From Pseudomonadota bacterium (GTDB lineage Bacteria; Desulfobacterota; Syntrophia; Syntrophales; JADFWA01): DNA of 6,403 nt. The translations under genes and the position numbers were made by a program. Location: assembly GCA_030610915.1 (NCBI GenBank), contig JAUWQS010000096.1, forward strand, positions 1-6,403, given 5' to 3'. Position 1 is the stretch's first letter; every line of letters begins with the position of its first letter. The notes beneath the pieces were generated by a model. The model did not search any database and was not told the DNA's origin. It saw only the letters and a program-made list of their open reading frames with translations. Positions 1-6,216 of the stretch are shown in pieces.

Positions 1-1
1 T

Positions 2-328
2 GTTGATATAGATATTCAGCTCCCCGGAAAGAAACCACGGAGCCTCAGCCTCTTGTCAGGCGGGGAGAAGTCGCTTGCCGCTGTAGCGCTGATTTTTTCC
101 ATTCTTATGTATCGGCCGTCTCCATTCCTGGTGCTCGATGAAGCAGATGCGGCGCTGGATGACGCAAATATATTATTGTTCAATAAGCTGATAAAGGATA
201 TTTCAGTAAATTCCCAGATTATTATCGTGACCCACAATAAGAACAGCATGGAAGTTGCTGATAACCTACTCGGCATTACAATGGAAAAAGAGGGCATATC
301 GACAGCGGTCTCTGTAAATTTGAATTAA
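2..328 (+). CDS. smc: Chromosome segregation protein SMC, C-terminal fragment
   Basis: The reading frame is open from the window edge to TAA at 326-328 and gives the last 108 residues of an SMC ATPase; the N-terminal Walker A half, coiled coils and hinge lie outside the window. Visible C-terminal head motifs, counted from base 2, are the ABC signature LSGGEK (residues 18-23), Walker B FLVLDEAD (42-49) with catalytic-type Glu47, the D-loop region AALDDAN (50-56), and an H-loop-like VTHNK (76-80). The closing GITMEKEGISTAVSV segment is typical of bacterial SMC tails. SMC proteins dimerise, bind ScpA/ScpB and compact and segregate the chromosome in the cytoplasm. The position before Asp in Walker B is Ala, where Val or Ile is more usual; this is conservative. 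RecN or another SMC-like ATPase is less likely because of the LSGGEKSLAAVAL context. No functional link to the downstream genes is evident. Confidence 0.93.
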   Translation, partial: VDIDIQLPGKKPRSLSLLSGGEKSLAAVALIFSILMYRPSPFLVLDEADAALDDANILLFNKLIKDISVNSQIIIVTHNKNSMEVADNLLGITMEKEGISTAVSVNLN

Positions 329-369
329 CGCCCTTCGGGCTGACTTTCAGGCTGTTGTTATATTGTTTC

Positions 370-552
370 GTAACTACTCAGGTAGATAGACTGAAGGCTG
401 AAGACTGTTAGTAAAAGCGGGAATACTGCACACTTTGAAGCCATGTTTGATGCAAAAATCTGCTGTTTTTCTGCCAAAGTGCGGCAATCGTGTTTTTCGG
501 GTACCTTCAGCCTTCAGCCTAAATAGCTTCAGCCTGACTACGTGAGTAGTTA
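370..552. mobile_element. MITE-like non-coding inverted-repeat element
   Basis: The ends form terminal inverted repeats: 371-396 against the reverse complement of 527-552 match at 22 of 26 positions, starting TAACTACTCA. A second, internal inverted pair is perfect over 13 bp (CTGAAGGCTGAAG at 391-403 and its complement at 505-517), and a third is CACTTTG at 431-437 with CAAAGTG at 475-481, so the element can fold as a nested hairpin. It is flanked by the 13-bp direct repeat GTTATATTGTTTC (357-369 and 549-561), of which 9 bp lie wholly outside the inverted repeats, as expected of a target-site duplication. No transposase is encoded, so it would need to be mobilised in trans. Calling it mobile is inference; it could also be a static repeat cluster. 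Confidence 0.5.
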
Positions 553-564
553 TATTGTTTCTTC

Positions 565-620
565 GTAGGGGCGATCCTTGTGATTGCCCTGATTAAGGCG
601 AATACAAGATTCGCCCCTAC
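565..620. repeat. 56-bp REP-like palindrome (GTAGGGGCG...CGCCCCTAC)
   Basis: Arms 565-588 and 597-620 are inverted copies matching at 20 of 24 positions, with perfect 10-bp outer ends (GTAGGGGCGA / TCGCCCCTAC) and an 8-nt loop. It begins only 3 bp after the right direct repeat of the preceding element. The first 14 bp recur with one mismatch at 3640-3653, so it belongs to a dispersed family. There is no T-run after the stem, which argues against a simple intrinsic terminator. Confidence 0.75.
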
Positions 621-744
621 ATCGTGCCGATAAAACAGTAACACTATGGGGGAAAAAGGACCTGCAACATTTTTTAGAAAATTCAACTTTTAAAAACTTC
701 TTAGTTCCGGCTTGTCCGCGTTGGGGATATTGTAGGGAAAAAGA

Positions 745-748
745 AGGA
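745..748 (+). promoter_or_regulatory. Ribosome binding site AGGA deciding the ugd start
   Basis: AGGA inside AAGAAGGAAA is the only good Shine-Dalgarno match here. It sits 2 nt before the GTG at 751, which is too close for initiation, and 11 nt before the ATG at 760, which is long but acceptable. This favours ATG 760 as the start. Confidence 0.5.
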
Positions 749-759
749 AAGTGAGTGAA

Positions 760-2136
760 ATGAACTTCAAAAAAACCATTCTCTGCATCGGAGCCGGCTA
801 TGTGGGTGGCCCTACAATGGCCATGATCGCTTATAAATGTCCGCAATATAAAGTGACTGTAGTTGACATCAATCCCGAACGTATTGCCCAGTGGAATTCG
901 GATGATCTCCCCATCTATGAACCCGGCCTTGATGAAATTGTAAAGACTGCCCGTGGCAGAAATCTCTTTTTCAGCACAGATATCGAAAAGGGGATAAAAG
1001 AGTCCAAAATCATCTTCGTCAGCGTAAATACGCCGACCAAGACATACGGGACCGGCGCGGGCATGGCCGCCGATTTACAATATTGGGAAAAAACGGCGCG
1101 GCAAATACGCGAATCTGCGGAATCACACAAGATAGTTGTGGAAAAGAGCACTCTTCCGGTGAAAACCGCTCTGGCTATGGAAAGAATTCTTACGTCGATG
1201 GATAATGGTATTCGTTTTGATATTCTTTCCAATCCGGAGTTCCTCGCGGAAGGTTCAGCCATTAAAGATATGGAATATCCTGATCGAGTGCTGATCGGTT
1301 CCAGGAAAACACCGGACGGTTTAAAGGCCAAGGATGAACTGGTCAAAATTTATGCCAACTGGGTTCCCGGGGAACGGATTATAACCTCCAATATCTGGAG
1401 CAGTGAGCTCTCCAAGCTCGTGTCAAATGCCTTTCTGGCACAGAGAATTTCATCAATTAATTCTATCTCCGCCCTTTGTGAAAAGACGGGCGCCAACATA
1501 AGCGAGGTTTCCCGGGCTGTCGGCATGGATAGTCGTATTGGCAACAAGTTCCTAAATGCCAGCATAGGCTTTGGCGGGTCATGCTTCAAGAAGGATATTC
1601 TGAATCTGGTCTATATTTGCCGCTCCCAGGGTCTTGATGAGGTGGCAGATTACTGGGAAGGTGTTGTCAAAATTAACGATTATCAAAAAGAGCGCTTTAT
1701 ACTCAATATGTTAAGCACCATGTTCAACACACTGGCAGGCAAGAGGATCTGCCTTTTCGGTTTTGCCTTCAAGGCAAATACGGGCGACACAAGAGAAAGC
1801 CCTGCTGTATCCATTGCCGGAAGATTAGTAGAAGAAAAAGCCGATTTGATTATAACCGACCCGCAGGCATTAAAAAACGCGAGGATAGCCTTGAGCGATG
1901 TAAATGGGGGGATAAACTATGTTAAAGATCCTTATGATGCAACCGCCGGTTGTGATGCCATTGCCGTGATGACTGAGTGGGATATATACTCAGGTCTTGA
2001 CTTTGAAAAGATATACAAGTCAATGACCAAACCAGCCTTTATTTTTGACGGTAGAAATATTCTTGACCATGAGAAACTGTTTGGAATCGGCTTCAATGTC
2101 TATCCCATCGGGAAACCCGCATTAACACACTTTTAA
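760..2136 (+). CDS. ugd: UDP-glucose 6-dehydrogenase, eukaryote-like type
   Basis: This cytoplasmic enzyme oxidises UDP-glucose to UDP-glucuronate with two NAD+ per cycle, feeding capsule, exopolysaccharide or lipid glycosylation pathways. Counting from ATG 760 (458 residues), the N-terminal Rossmann fold carries GAGYVG (11-16) and Asp36 ending the second strand; EKST (128-131) and NPEFLAEG (158-165) line the substrate site; Lys219 lies in SSELSKL and the catalytic Cys275 in GFGGSCF; the C-terminal UDP-binding domain has FAFK (335-338) and TGDTRES. The wording is strikingly that of animal and plant UGDH (PIYEPGL, NTPTKTYG, FLAQRISSINSISALCE) rather than the shorter E. coli Ugd type. The start at 760 puts the first Rossmann glycine at 11, as in the human enzyme as I recall it; an in-frame GTG at 751 would add three residues. 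No sugar-polymer genes adjoin it in this window. Confidence 0.95.
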   Translation: MNFKKTILCIGAGYVGGPTMAMIAYKCPQYKVTVVDINPERIAQWNSDDLPIYEPGLDEIVKTARGRNLFFSTDIEKGIKESKIIFVSVNTPTKTYGTGAGMAADLQYWEKTARQIRESAESHKIVVEKSTLPVKTALAMERILTSMDNGIRFDILSNPEFLAEGSAIKDMEYPDRVLIGSRKTPDGLKAKDELVKIYANWVPGERIITSNIWSSELSKLVSNAFLAQRISSINSISALCEKTGANISEVSRAVGMDSRIGNKFLNASIGFGGSCFKKDILNLVYICRSQGLDEVADYWEGVVKINDYQKERFILNMLSTMFNTLAGKRICLFGFAFKANTGDTRESPAVSIAGRLVEEKADLIITDPQALKNARIALSDVNGGINYVKDPYDATAGCDAIAVMTEWDIYSGLDFEKIYKSMTKPAFIFDGRNILDHEKLFGIGFNVYPIGKPALTHF

Positions 2137-2142
2137 TAGTAG

Positions 2143-2214
2143 TCAGTGGTTAGTGGTCAGTGGCCGAATTTCTAATTTCTAATACTGACCACTGACCACT
2201 GATCACTAACCACT
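2143..2214. repeat. Heptad tandem repeats forming a 19-bp inverted repeat
   Basis: The left arm is three 7-bp units (TCAGTGG, TTAGTGG, TCAGTGG at 2143-2163). The right arm is four units on the opposite strand (ACTGACC, ACTGACC, ACTGATC, ACTAACC from 2184 to 2211, plus ACT). Bases 2145-2163 pair with 2196-2214 with one mismatch, which is a G-U pair in RNA. The loop carries a different heptad, AATTTCT twice (2167-2180). The stem begins 8 bp after the ugd stop codon and could act as a 3' mRNA stabiliser or factor-dependent pause, but there is no T-run for an intrinsic terminator. Confidence 0.8.
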
Positions 2215-2225
2215 TGATGATGCGT

Positions 2226-2242
2226 CCTGTTCGGGGAACAGG
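2226..2242. repeat. Perfect 7-bp stem hairpin upstream of the outer-membrane channel gene
   Basis: CCTGTTC and GAACAGG are perfect inverted copies separated by GGG. The hairpin is followed by CTTATGCTG, not a T-run, so it is not a canonical intrinsic terminator. It lies in the leader of the downstream gene, about 85 bp before the preferred TTG start, and its function is unknown. Confidence 0.55.
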
Positions 2243-2314
2243 CTTATGCTGTGTATCCGGATAGTGTTCAGAAAAATCAACAAGTTATATCAAATTCGGC
2301 CAGACAAGTTCCCT

Positions 2315-2320
2315 GGGAGA
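2315..2320 (+). promoter_or_regulatory. Ribosome binding site GGGAGA deciding the TTG start at 2327
   Basis: GGGAGA lies 6 nt before TTG 2327. Translation from there begins directly with a signal peptide. The longer ATG at 2246 has no comparable purine-rich site at correct spacing and sits 3 nt after a hairpin. Confidence 0.65.
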
Positions 2321-2326
2321 TATGAA

Positions 2327-3634
2327 TTGACAAGATTATACATTATTATCCCTTTGCTCCTGATTGCCTTTGTTTTGAATGAAGCTGTCGCCGGAGAGGG
2401 AATAAGATGGGATGAGATAGAAGGGAAAACATTGACCCTCGAGCAGTGTATAAGGATTGCCGTTGAAAAACACCCTGACATTAAATCAAAGATAGCGCAG
2501 CTTAATGCCGGCAAGGCAAGAGTAGGACAGTCCTTTTCCAGCTTTCTCCCGTCACTTGATCTGTCATCCGGCTATTCAAAATTTGAGACCAAAAGGCATC
2601 AGGAAAGCTCAGATTCCGGAGACAACTACACCGTCGGCTTTGCTCTTTCACAGACTATATTCGACTTTGGCCGGTCCATTTCCAGGTGGAAGATGAGCAA
2701 GGCGGAGGCGGAGGCGATCTCATATATATTGAATACCACAGGTCAGGAGATAGTATTTAATGTGGAAGAGGCATATTACTCCTATCTCAAGGCATTGAGA
2801 CTGAAGAAGGTCAATCAGGAAGCGCTCGCCCTCGCGCAACTCCATCTGAAGCAGGCCGGTGGATCCTATGAAGCAGGAACCAGACCGAAGATCGATGTCG
2901 TCCGGACAGAGGCGGATCTCTCCAATGCAAAGGTGGAGCTTATTAAGGCAAAAAACGGCGTAAGGCTTTCCAGAGTTAATCTGAACAACGCCATGGGGAT
3001 GAGCCGGCCGGTATCTTACCGGATAAAGGATGACCTGGAATTTAAGAAACTGGATTATCATATGGATGAGGCGCTTGTCATTGCCTACAAAAACAGGCCT
3101 GAGCTTTTAGAGCTTAAAGCGAGATTAACGGCCCTGGAACAGAAAATAAAATTTTGCCGGAGTGAGTATCGTCCGCAACTTTCCGCAAGGTTCTCTCAAG
3201 ACTGGCAAGACAACAGGGCGCCGTTAGACAGGGAGTGGAGGGCGGGGATAACCCTGGATGTCCCGTTGTTTTCCGGTCTCGATACGTCATATAAATTAAG
3301 GGAGGCCCGCGAAGAATTAAAAAGCGCAGGCAGCAGGATCGACAGCCTGAAGTTGCAGATTCGAGCCGAGGTCGAGCGGGCGATTCTCACTTTGAGAGAG
3401 GCGAGGGAAAGGGTATTCGCCACAGAGACAGCGGTTGCGCAGGCAAGGGAGAACCTGAGGCTGGCCGAAGGCAGGTATGGGGTGGGTCTTGCAACCATTA
3501 TCGATCTTACCGATGCGCGTGTCCTGCTGCTTGAGATCAGCGCCAATCGGGTACATGCCTTATATGACCACAGGATTGCGGATGCATTGATCAAGAAGGC
3601 CTGCGGAACCATACCATTCAGGATTGAAGGTTGA
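2327..3634 (+). CDS. TolC-type outer membrane efflux protein (OEP family)
   Basis: This is the trimeric outer-membrane channel of a tripartite exporter. From TTG 2327 it is 435 residues. A signal peptide is clear: a short charged start, a hydrophobic core at about residues 4-17, and an AVA motif at 20-22 before Gly23, fitting signal peptidase I. There is no lipobox Cys. The first OEP repeat begins at TLTLEQCIRIAVEKHPDIK and contains the FLPSLDLSSGYS strand; the second begins near DEALVIAYKNRPELL and continues to YRPQLSARFSQDW. It closes with GVGLATIIDLTDARVLLLE, a typical OEP ending. Two OEP repeats and about 410 mature residues fit the family. An in-frame ATG at 2246 would add 27 mostly basic residues ahead of the signal peptide and is disfavoured. 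The stop codon lies inside a GAAGGTT tandem repeat, so the last residues derive from it. The adaptor and ATPase genes follow, supporting an exporter operon. Confidence 0.9.
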   Translation: MTRLYIIIPLLLIAFVLNEAVAGEGIRWDEIEGKTLTLEQCIRIAVEKHPDIKSKIAQLNAGKARVGQSFSSFLPSLDLSSGYSKFETKRHQESSDSGDNYTVGFALSQTIFDFGRSISRWKMSKAEAEAISYILNTTGQEIVFNVEEAYYSYLKALRLKKVNQEALALAQLHLKQAGGSYEAGTRPKIDVVRTEADLSNAKVELIKAKNGVRLSRVNLNNAMGMSRPVSYRIKDDLEFKKLDYHMDEALVIAYKNRPELLELKARLTALEQKIKFCRSEYRPQLSARFSQDWQDNRAPLDREWRAGITLDVPLFSGLDTSYKLREAREELKSAGSRIDSLKLQIRAEVERAILTLREARERVFATETAVAQARENLRLAEGRYGVGLATIIDLTDARVLLLEISANRVHALYDHRIADALIKKACGTIPFRIEG

Positions 3635-3722
3635 AGGTTGTAGGGGCAATCCTATGAATTTGCAGGGCAGGCATACAGGCTGCCCCGCAACCGTTGAACA
3701 GTGAACCGTGAACCGTTGAACC
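3624..3722. repeat. Repeat cluster between the channel and adaptor genes
   Basis: Three elements are packed in this stretch. First, the 7-bp unit TTGAAGG / GAAGGTT is repeated about twice at 3624-3640 and overlaps the upstream stop codon. Second, GTAGGGGCAATCCT (3640-3653) is a near copy of the start of the palindrome at 565, with an imperfect return arm TGCCCCGCAACC at 3681-3692 pairing to 3636-3648. Third, a tandem run of 7-8 bp units GTTGAACA, GTGAACC, GTGAACC, GTTGAACC occupies 3693-3722, ending 6 bp before the adaptor ribosome binding site. Confidence 0.75.
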
Positions 3723-3741
3723 TTGGACAGAGGAATTACGA

Positions 3742-5079
3742 ATGAAAATAAAGATCGCTGTTGTCGGTATCTTTGTGCTCTTTTTGATATTGATATCTCT
3801 ATTTTTCTATTTCCATATAAGCTCTCAAGAGAGGTTTGTTTTCAAAACGAAGAGAGCGGCAAAGGGAGATATTGTGCGCACCATATCGGCAACCGGAACG
3901 GTAAATCCGGTAACAATCGTGAATGTGGGCGCTCAGGTCTCGGGTAAGGTAGAAAGGCTCTTTGCCGATTTCAATTCTCTTGTCAAAAAGGGAGATGTAG
4001 TTGCAAAGATAGACCCGGAACTCCTTGAGAGAGATGTGGAAGAAGGAGAGGCAAGGCTTGCGAGCGCCGGGGCAAACCTAAAAAGCGCCCTGGAAAATGT
4101 TGGCCTGGCCGGGTCAAGGATAGAGGTTGCAGGGGCCAATCTGCAAAAGATGAAGGCCTCCTTTACATATGCGCAAAGGGAGTATGATAGATATGTCGAT
4201 CTCTTTAAAAGAGACCTGGTATCTGCAAGTGAAAGGGATTTGAAAGAATCAAACTACAAACAGGCCATTGCCCTAATTGAGAGCGCAGTTGCCGAACTCG
4301 ACGCCCAAAAGGCAAATTTAGCCGCAAAGCGGGCTGACCACCAGGCCGTCATTTCACAAGTAAAGAGCGCTGAGGCCGCCCTGAACAGGGCAAAAACCAA
4401 TCTGGATTACACCATAATCAGGTCGCCGGTGGATGGAATAGTGTTGTCAAGAGAGGTGGATGAGGGACAGACACTGACCGCGAGATTGCAGACGCCGGTT
4501 CTTTTCAAGATAGCGGAAGATTTAACAAAGATGCAGCTCAATGCAAGTATTGACGAGGCAGACATAGGATGTATCAAGATGGGGCAGAATGCCTTATTTA
4601 CAGTGGATGCCTTTCCCTATACCACTTTTGAAGGAGTGGTAAAACAGGTTAGGATAACGCCCATTATAGTGCAGAACGTGGTTACCTATGACGTAATAAT
4701 AGAGGTGGAAAACAGGGAATTGAAGCTGAAGCCGGGGATGACGGCAAATGTAACCATTATGGTCGAGCATAGAAATAATGTAATCAGGATACCCAATGAG
4801 GCGCTGAGATTTACTCCTCCCTGGGATATCGAGCTGAACAGAGATGTTAAAATGAATCTTAAGGAGAGGACTTCAAGGTTGGTATGGCGATTGAGTAAAG
4901 AGAAGAATCTTGAGCCTGTCCCGATAAATACAGGGATGACCGATGGAGAATATACCGAGCTTCTCCATGGGGATATAGGCGATGGGGACGAGCTGGTGAT
5001 GGCGGCGCTCGACAGAAAGGGCAGGCCGATAATTTCTGAAAAGACCAAACCGGGGACGTTTAGGGGATTTCGACCGTAA
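3742..5079 (+). CDS. MacA/HlyD-type periplasmic adaptor (membrane fusion protein)
   Basis: This adaptor links the inner-membrane transporter to the TolC-type channel across the periplasm. It is 445 residues, longer than the about 370 of E. coli MacA. Residues 5-24 form one N-terminal membrane anchor. The first lipoyl half (about 60-95) includes VGAQVSGKVERL and KKGDVVAKIDP; a long alpha-hairpin follows (about 95-220), rich in Ala, Lys and Glu as in coiled coils; the second lipoyl half has RSPVDGIVLSREVDEGQTL (about 231-249); then a beta-barrel domain and a membrane-proximal domain with LKPGMTANVTI. ATG 3742 has an excellent site, AGAGGA at 3729-3734, 7 nt upstream. The ATPase gene begins at the base after the stop, so the two are probably translationally coupled. 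The ABC partner points to a MacA-like rather than an RND-type adaptor. The substrate cannot be told from sequence. Confidence 0.9.
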   Translation: MKIKIAVVGIFVLFLILISLFFYFHISSQERFVFKTKRAAKGDIVRTISATGTVNPVTIVNVGAQVSGKVERLFADFNSLVKKGDVVAKIDPELLERDVEEGEARLASAGANLKSALENVGLAGSRIEVAGANLQKMKASFTYAQREYDRYVDLFKRDLVSASERDLKESNYKQAIALIESAVAELDAQKANLAAKRADHQAVISQVKSAEAALNRAKTNLDYTIIRSPVDGIVLSREVDEGQTLTARLQTPVLFKIAEDLTKMQLNASIDEADIGCIKMGQNALFTVDAFPYTTFEGVVKQVRITPIIVQNVVTYDVIIEVENRELKLKPGMTANVTIMVEHRNNVIRIPNEALRFTPPWDIELNRDVKMNLKERTSRLVWRLSKEKNLEPVPINTGMTDGEYTELLHGDIGDGDELVMAALDRKGRPIISEKTKPGTFRGFRP

Positions 5080-5772
5080 ATGGAAAGCAGAAATAGACAG
5101 ATTGCGGCAGTTGATATTTATAAGACCTATTTTCTCGATGGTGTTGAGGTGCCTGCGATTCGAGGGGTATCTCTCGATATCTCGAGTGGTGAGTTCACCG
5201 CCATTATGGGCGCTTCGGGCTCCGGTAAATCGACCCTTATGAGCATACTGGGATGTCTTGACAGGCCGACGTCGGGAGTCTATATGCTTGAGGGTGTCGA
5301 TGTGGCAACGCTTACAAGAGATGAAATGGCAAGAATAAGAAACGAAAAGATAGGCTTTGTATTTCAGGGGTTCAATCTCCTGCCCAGGACATCAGCCCTG
5401 GAGAACGTGGAACTGCCCCTTAATTACAGTGACAGGATACCGGTAAAGAAGAGGAGAAATCTGGCGAAAGAGGCGCTCCGGACAGTAGGTCTTGAGGGGA
5501 GGGAGAAACACCATCCGGGCCAGCTCTCCGGAGGAGAGCAGCAAAGAGTGGCCATAGCAAGGGCGCTGGTCAGCAGGCCCTCCATTATCCTGGCGGATGA
5601 GCCTACCGGCAACCTTGACAGCAGGACCGGCCTCGAAATCATAGAGATATTTCAAAACCTGAACAGGGAATCTAAAAAAACCATTATTTTTGTAACCCAC
5701 GATCAGGATATTGCCCGCTTTGCGAGAAGACAGATTAGATTAAAGGATGGAGTGATCGTTGATGATGTGTGA
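5080..5772 (+). CDS. ABC transporter ATP-binding protein, MacB/LolD type
   Basis: This is the cytoplasmic nucleotide-binding subunit that powers an exporter or lipoprotein-extraction-type ABC complex. At 230 residues it is a stand-alone ATPase domain. All key motifs are intact: Walker [10 protein letters not shown] (44-52), Q-loop Gln96 in [11 protein letters not shown], signature LSGGEQQ (149-155), Walker B IILADE (169-174) with catalytic Glu174, D-loop NLDS (178-181) and switch His207 in VTHD. The segment [16 protein letters not shown] is characteristic of the MacB/LolD/YknY subfamily. ATG 5080 follows the adaptor stop codon with no gap; a possible site AGGGG (5062-5066) is 13 nt away, so coupled translation is likely. 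In E. coli MacB the ATPase is fused to its FtsX-like membrane domain; here that domain is neither fused nor encoded by the next gene, so the membrane partner must lie elsewhere or has been lost. Confidence 0.93.
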   Translation: MESRNRQIAAVDIYKTYFLDGVEVPAIRGVSLDISSGEFTAIMGASGSGKSTLMSILGCLDRPTSGVYMLEGVDVATLTRDEMARIRNEKIGFVFQGFNLLPRTSALENVELPLNYSDRIPVKKRRNLAKEALRTVGLEGREKHHPGQLSGGEQQRVAIARALVSRPSIILADEPTGNLDSRTGLEIIEIFQNLNRESKKTIIFVTHDQDIARFARRQIRLKDGVIVDDV

Positions 5773-5785
5773 GTGTGCTTAGGCA

Positions 5786-5812
5786 CTTAGGCTGAAGACT
5801 GAAGACCGAAGG
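5786..5812. repeat. Heptad tandem repeat CTGAAGA
   Basis: CTTAGG is followed by CTGAAGA (5792-5798), CTGAAGA (5799-5805) and CCGAAGG (5806-5812). The 11-mer GGCTGAAGACT (5790-5800) also occurs at 396-406, in the element upstream of ugd, so the unit is shared by two distant gaps. Confidence 0.75.
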
Positions 5813-5817
5813 AAATA

Positions 5818-6086
5818 TGGTATCAGTTCAATAAATAGGGGGATTACATTTTTAAAGTGTTGGTCTCGAACCACGATAAGCGTTCACCGAACATTGAAAT
5901 TAGAAATTCAGCCTTCATGCTTTTGTACTGCTCGGCTGAGCTCACGCTGAAGTCTGTCAACTCGTAAATTCGTTTCATCTCTCCCAAATTTCTAATTTCC
6001 AATTTCAAGTTTCAAGCCGTGAATGGCTAAGATTCACAATCACTCTTACATATTGGGGGTTGCCCCTATTTATTGAGCTGATACCA
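5818..6086. repeat. 269-bp element with 24-bp terminal inverted repeats
   Basis: Bases 5818-5841 and the reverse complement of 6063-6086 match at 23 of 24 positions (outer end TGGTATCAG; inner end ATAAATAGGGG). Inside lies a second perfect 13-bp inverted pair, GAAATTAGAAATT at 5896-5908 with 5987-5999, then TTCAGC (5907-5912) with GCTGAA (5946-5951), and GCTC-GGCT-GAGC (5930-5941) near the centre. The right half also carries four heptads AATTTCT, AATTTCC, AATTTCA, AGTTTCA (5987-6014). There is no coding capacity and I see no clear target-site duplication. It may be a MITE or a structured repeat. Confidence 0.65.
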
Positions 6087-6100
6087 AACTTGTTTGTTCT

Positions 6101-6127
6101 CGTTCCCATGCGGAAGCCGTGGGAACG
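6101..6127. repeat. REP-like palindrome CGTTCCCA...TGGGAACG
   Basis: The 8-bp arms CGTTCCCA (6101-6108) and TGGGAACG (6120-6127) are perfect. Inside, after a two-base bulge, CGG (6111-6113) pairs with CCG (6117-6119) around an AAG loop. The GTTCCCA/TGGGAAC core resembles REP sequences I associate with RAYT-type transposases in diverse proteobacteria; that link is from memory, not from a search. No T-run follows. Confidence 0.65.
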
Positions 6128-6192
6128 TGTACCAACCCCGTTCAGGCACGGTTTTGAAGTTTCGAGTTAAAAAAAGAAAGCAATCATTCCAA

Positions 6193-6216
6193 CTCGACTA
6201 CTCGACCACTCGACCA
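6193..6216. repeat. 8-bp tandem repeat CTCGACCA
   Basis: Three contiguous units, CTCGACTA, CTCGACCA and CTCGACCA, end 6 bp before the AAGG ribosome binding site (6223-6226) of the permease gene. The placement mirrors the GTGAACC run before the adaptor gene. Confidence 0.8.

Larger units (their letters stand above)
329..759. other. Intergenic region with a MITE-like element and a palindrome
   Basis: No coding frame of convincing quality is seen in this 431-bp gap. From left to right it holds a very short GCCC-TTC-GGGC hairpin (330-340) just after the smc stop without a T-run, a MITE-like inverted-repeat element (370-552), a 56-bp palindrome (565-620), and an A/T-rich stretch (about 621-740) that probably carries the promoter and leader of the downstream dehydrogenase gene. 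I could not assign -35 and -10 boxes with acceptable spacing. Confidence 0.7.

Noticed and set aside
46..160. RecN or RecF-type ATPase instead of SMC
   Set aside because: The LSGGEKSLAAVAL signature, the LDEADAALDDAN segment and the GITM...GIS tail are those of SMC C-terminal heads.
330..340. GCCC-TTC-GGGC hairpin after smc as an intrinsic terminator
   Set aside because: The stem is only 4 bp and is followed by TGACTTTCAGG rather than a T-run.
371..552. CRISPR-like or riboswitch interpretation of the repeats upstream of ugd
   Set aside because: There are no regularly spaced direct repeats with unique spacers, and no conserved aptamer core is recognisable; terminal inverted repeats with flanking direct repeats fit a MITE-like element better.
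700..740. Sigma-70-like promoter before ugd (TTGTCC at 712-717, TATTGT at 728-733)
   Set aside because: The spacing is about 10 bp, far from the 16-18 bp needed, so no promoter is annotated.
550..846. Minus-strand open frame spanning the palindrome and the ugd start
   Set aside because: It overlaps repeats and the real gene, and its translation shows no family resemblance or credible ribosome binding site.
915..1346. Long minus-strand open frame inside the dehydrogenase gene
   Set aside because: It is antisense to an unmistakable UDP-glucose dehydrogenase, has no recognisable motif and is explained by codon bias of the sense frame.
3196..3612. Minus-strand frames within the TolC-type gene
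   Set aside because: The sense strand encodes a clear OEP repeat through this whole stretch; the antisense products are low-complexity Ser/Leu-rich shadows.
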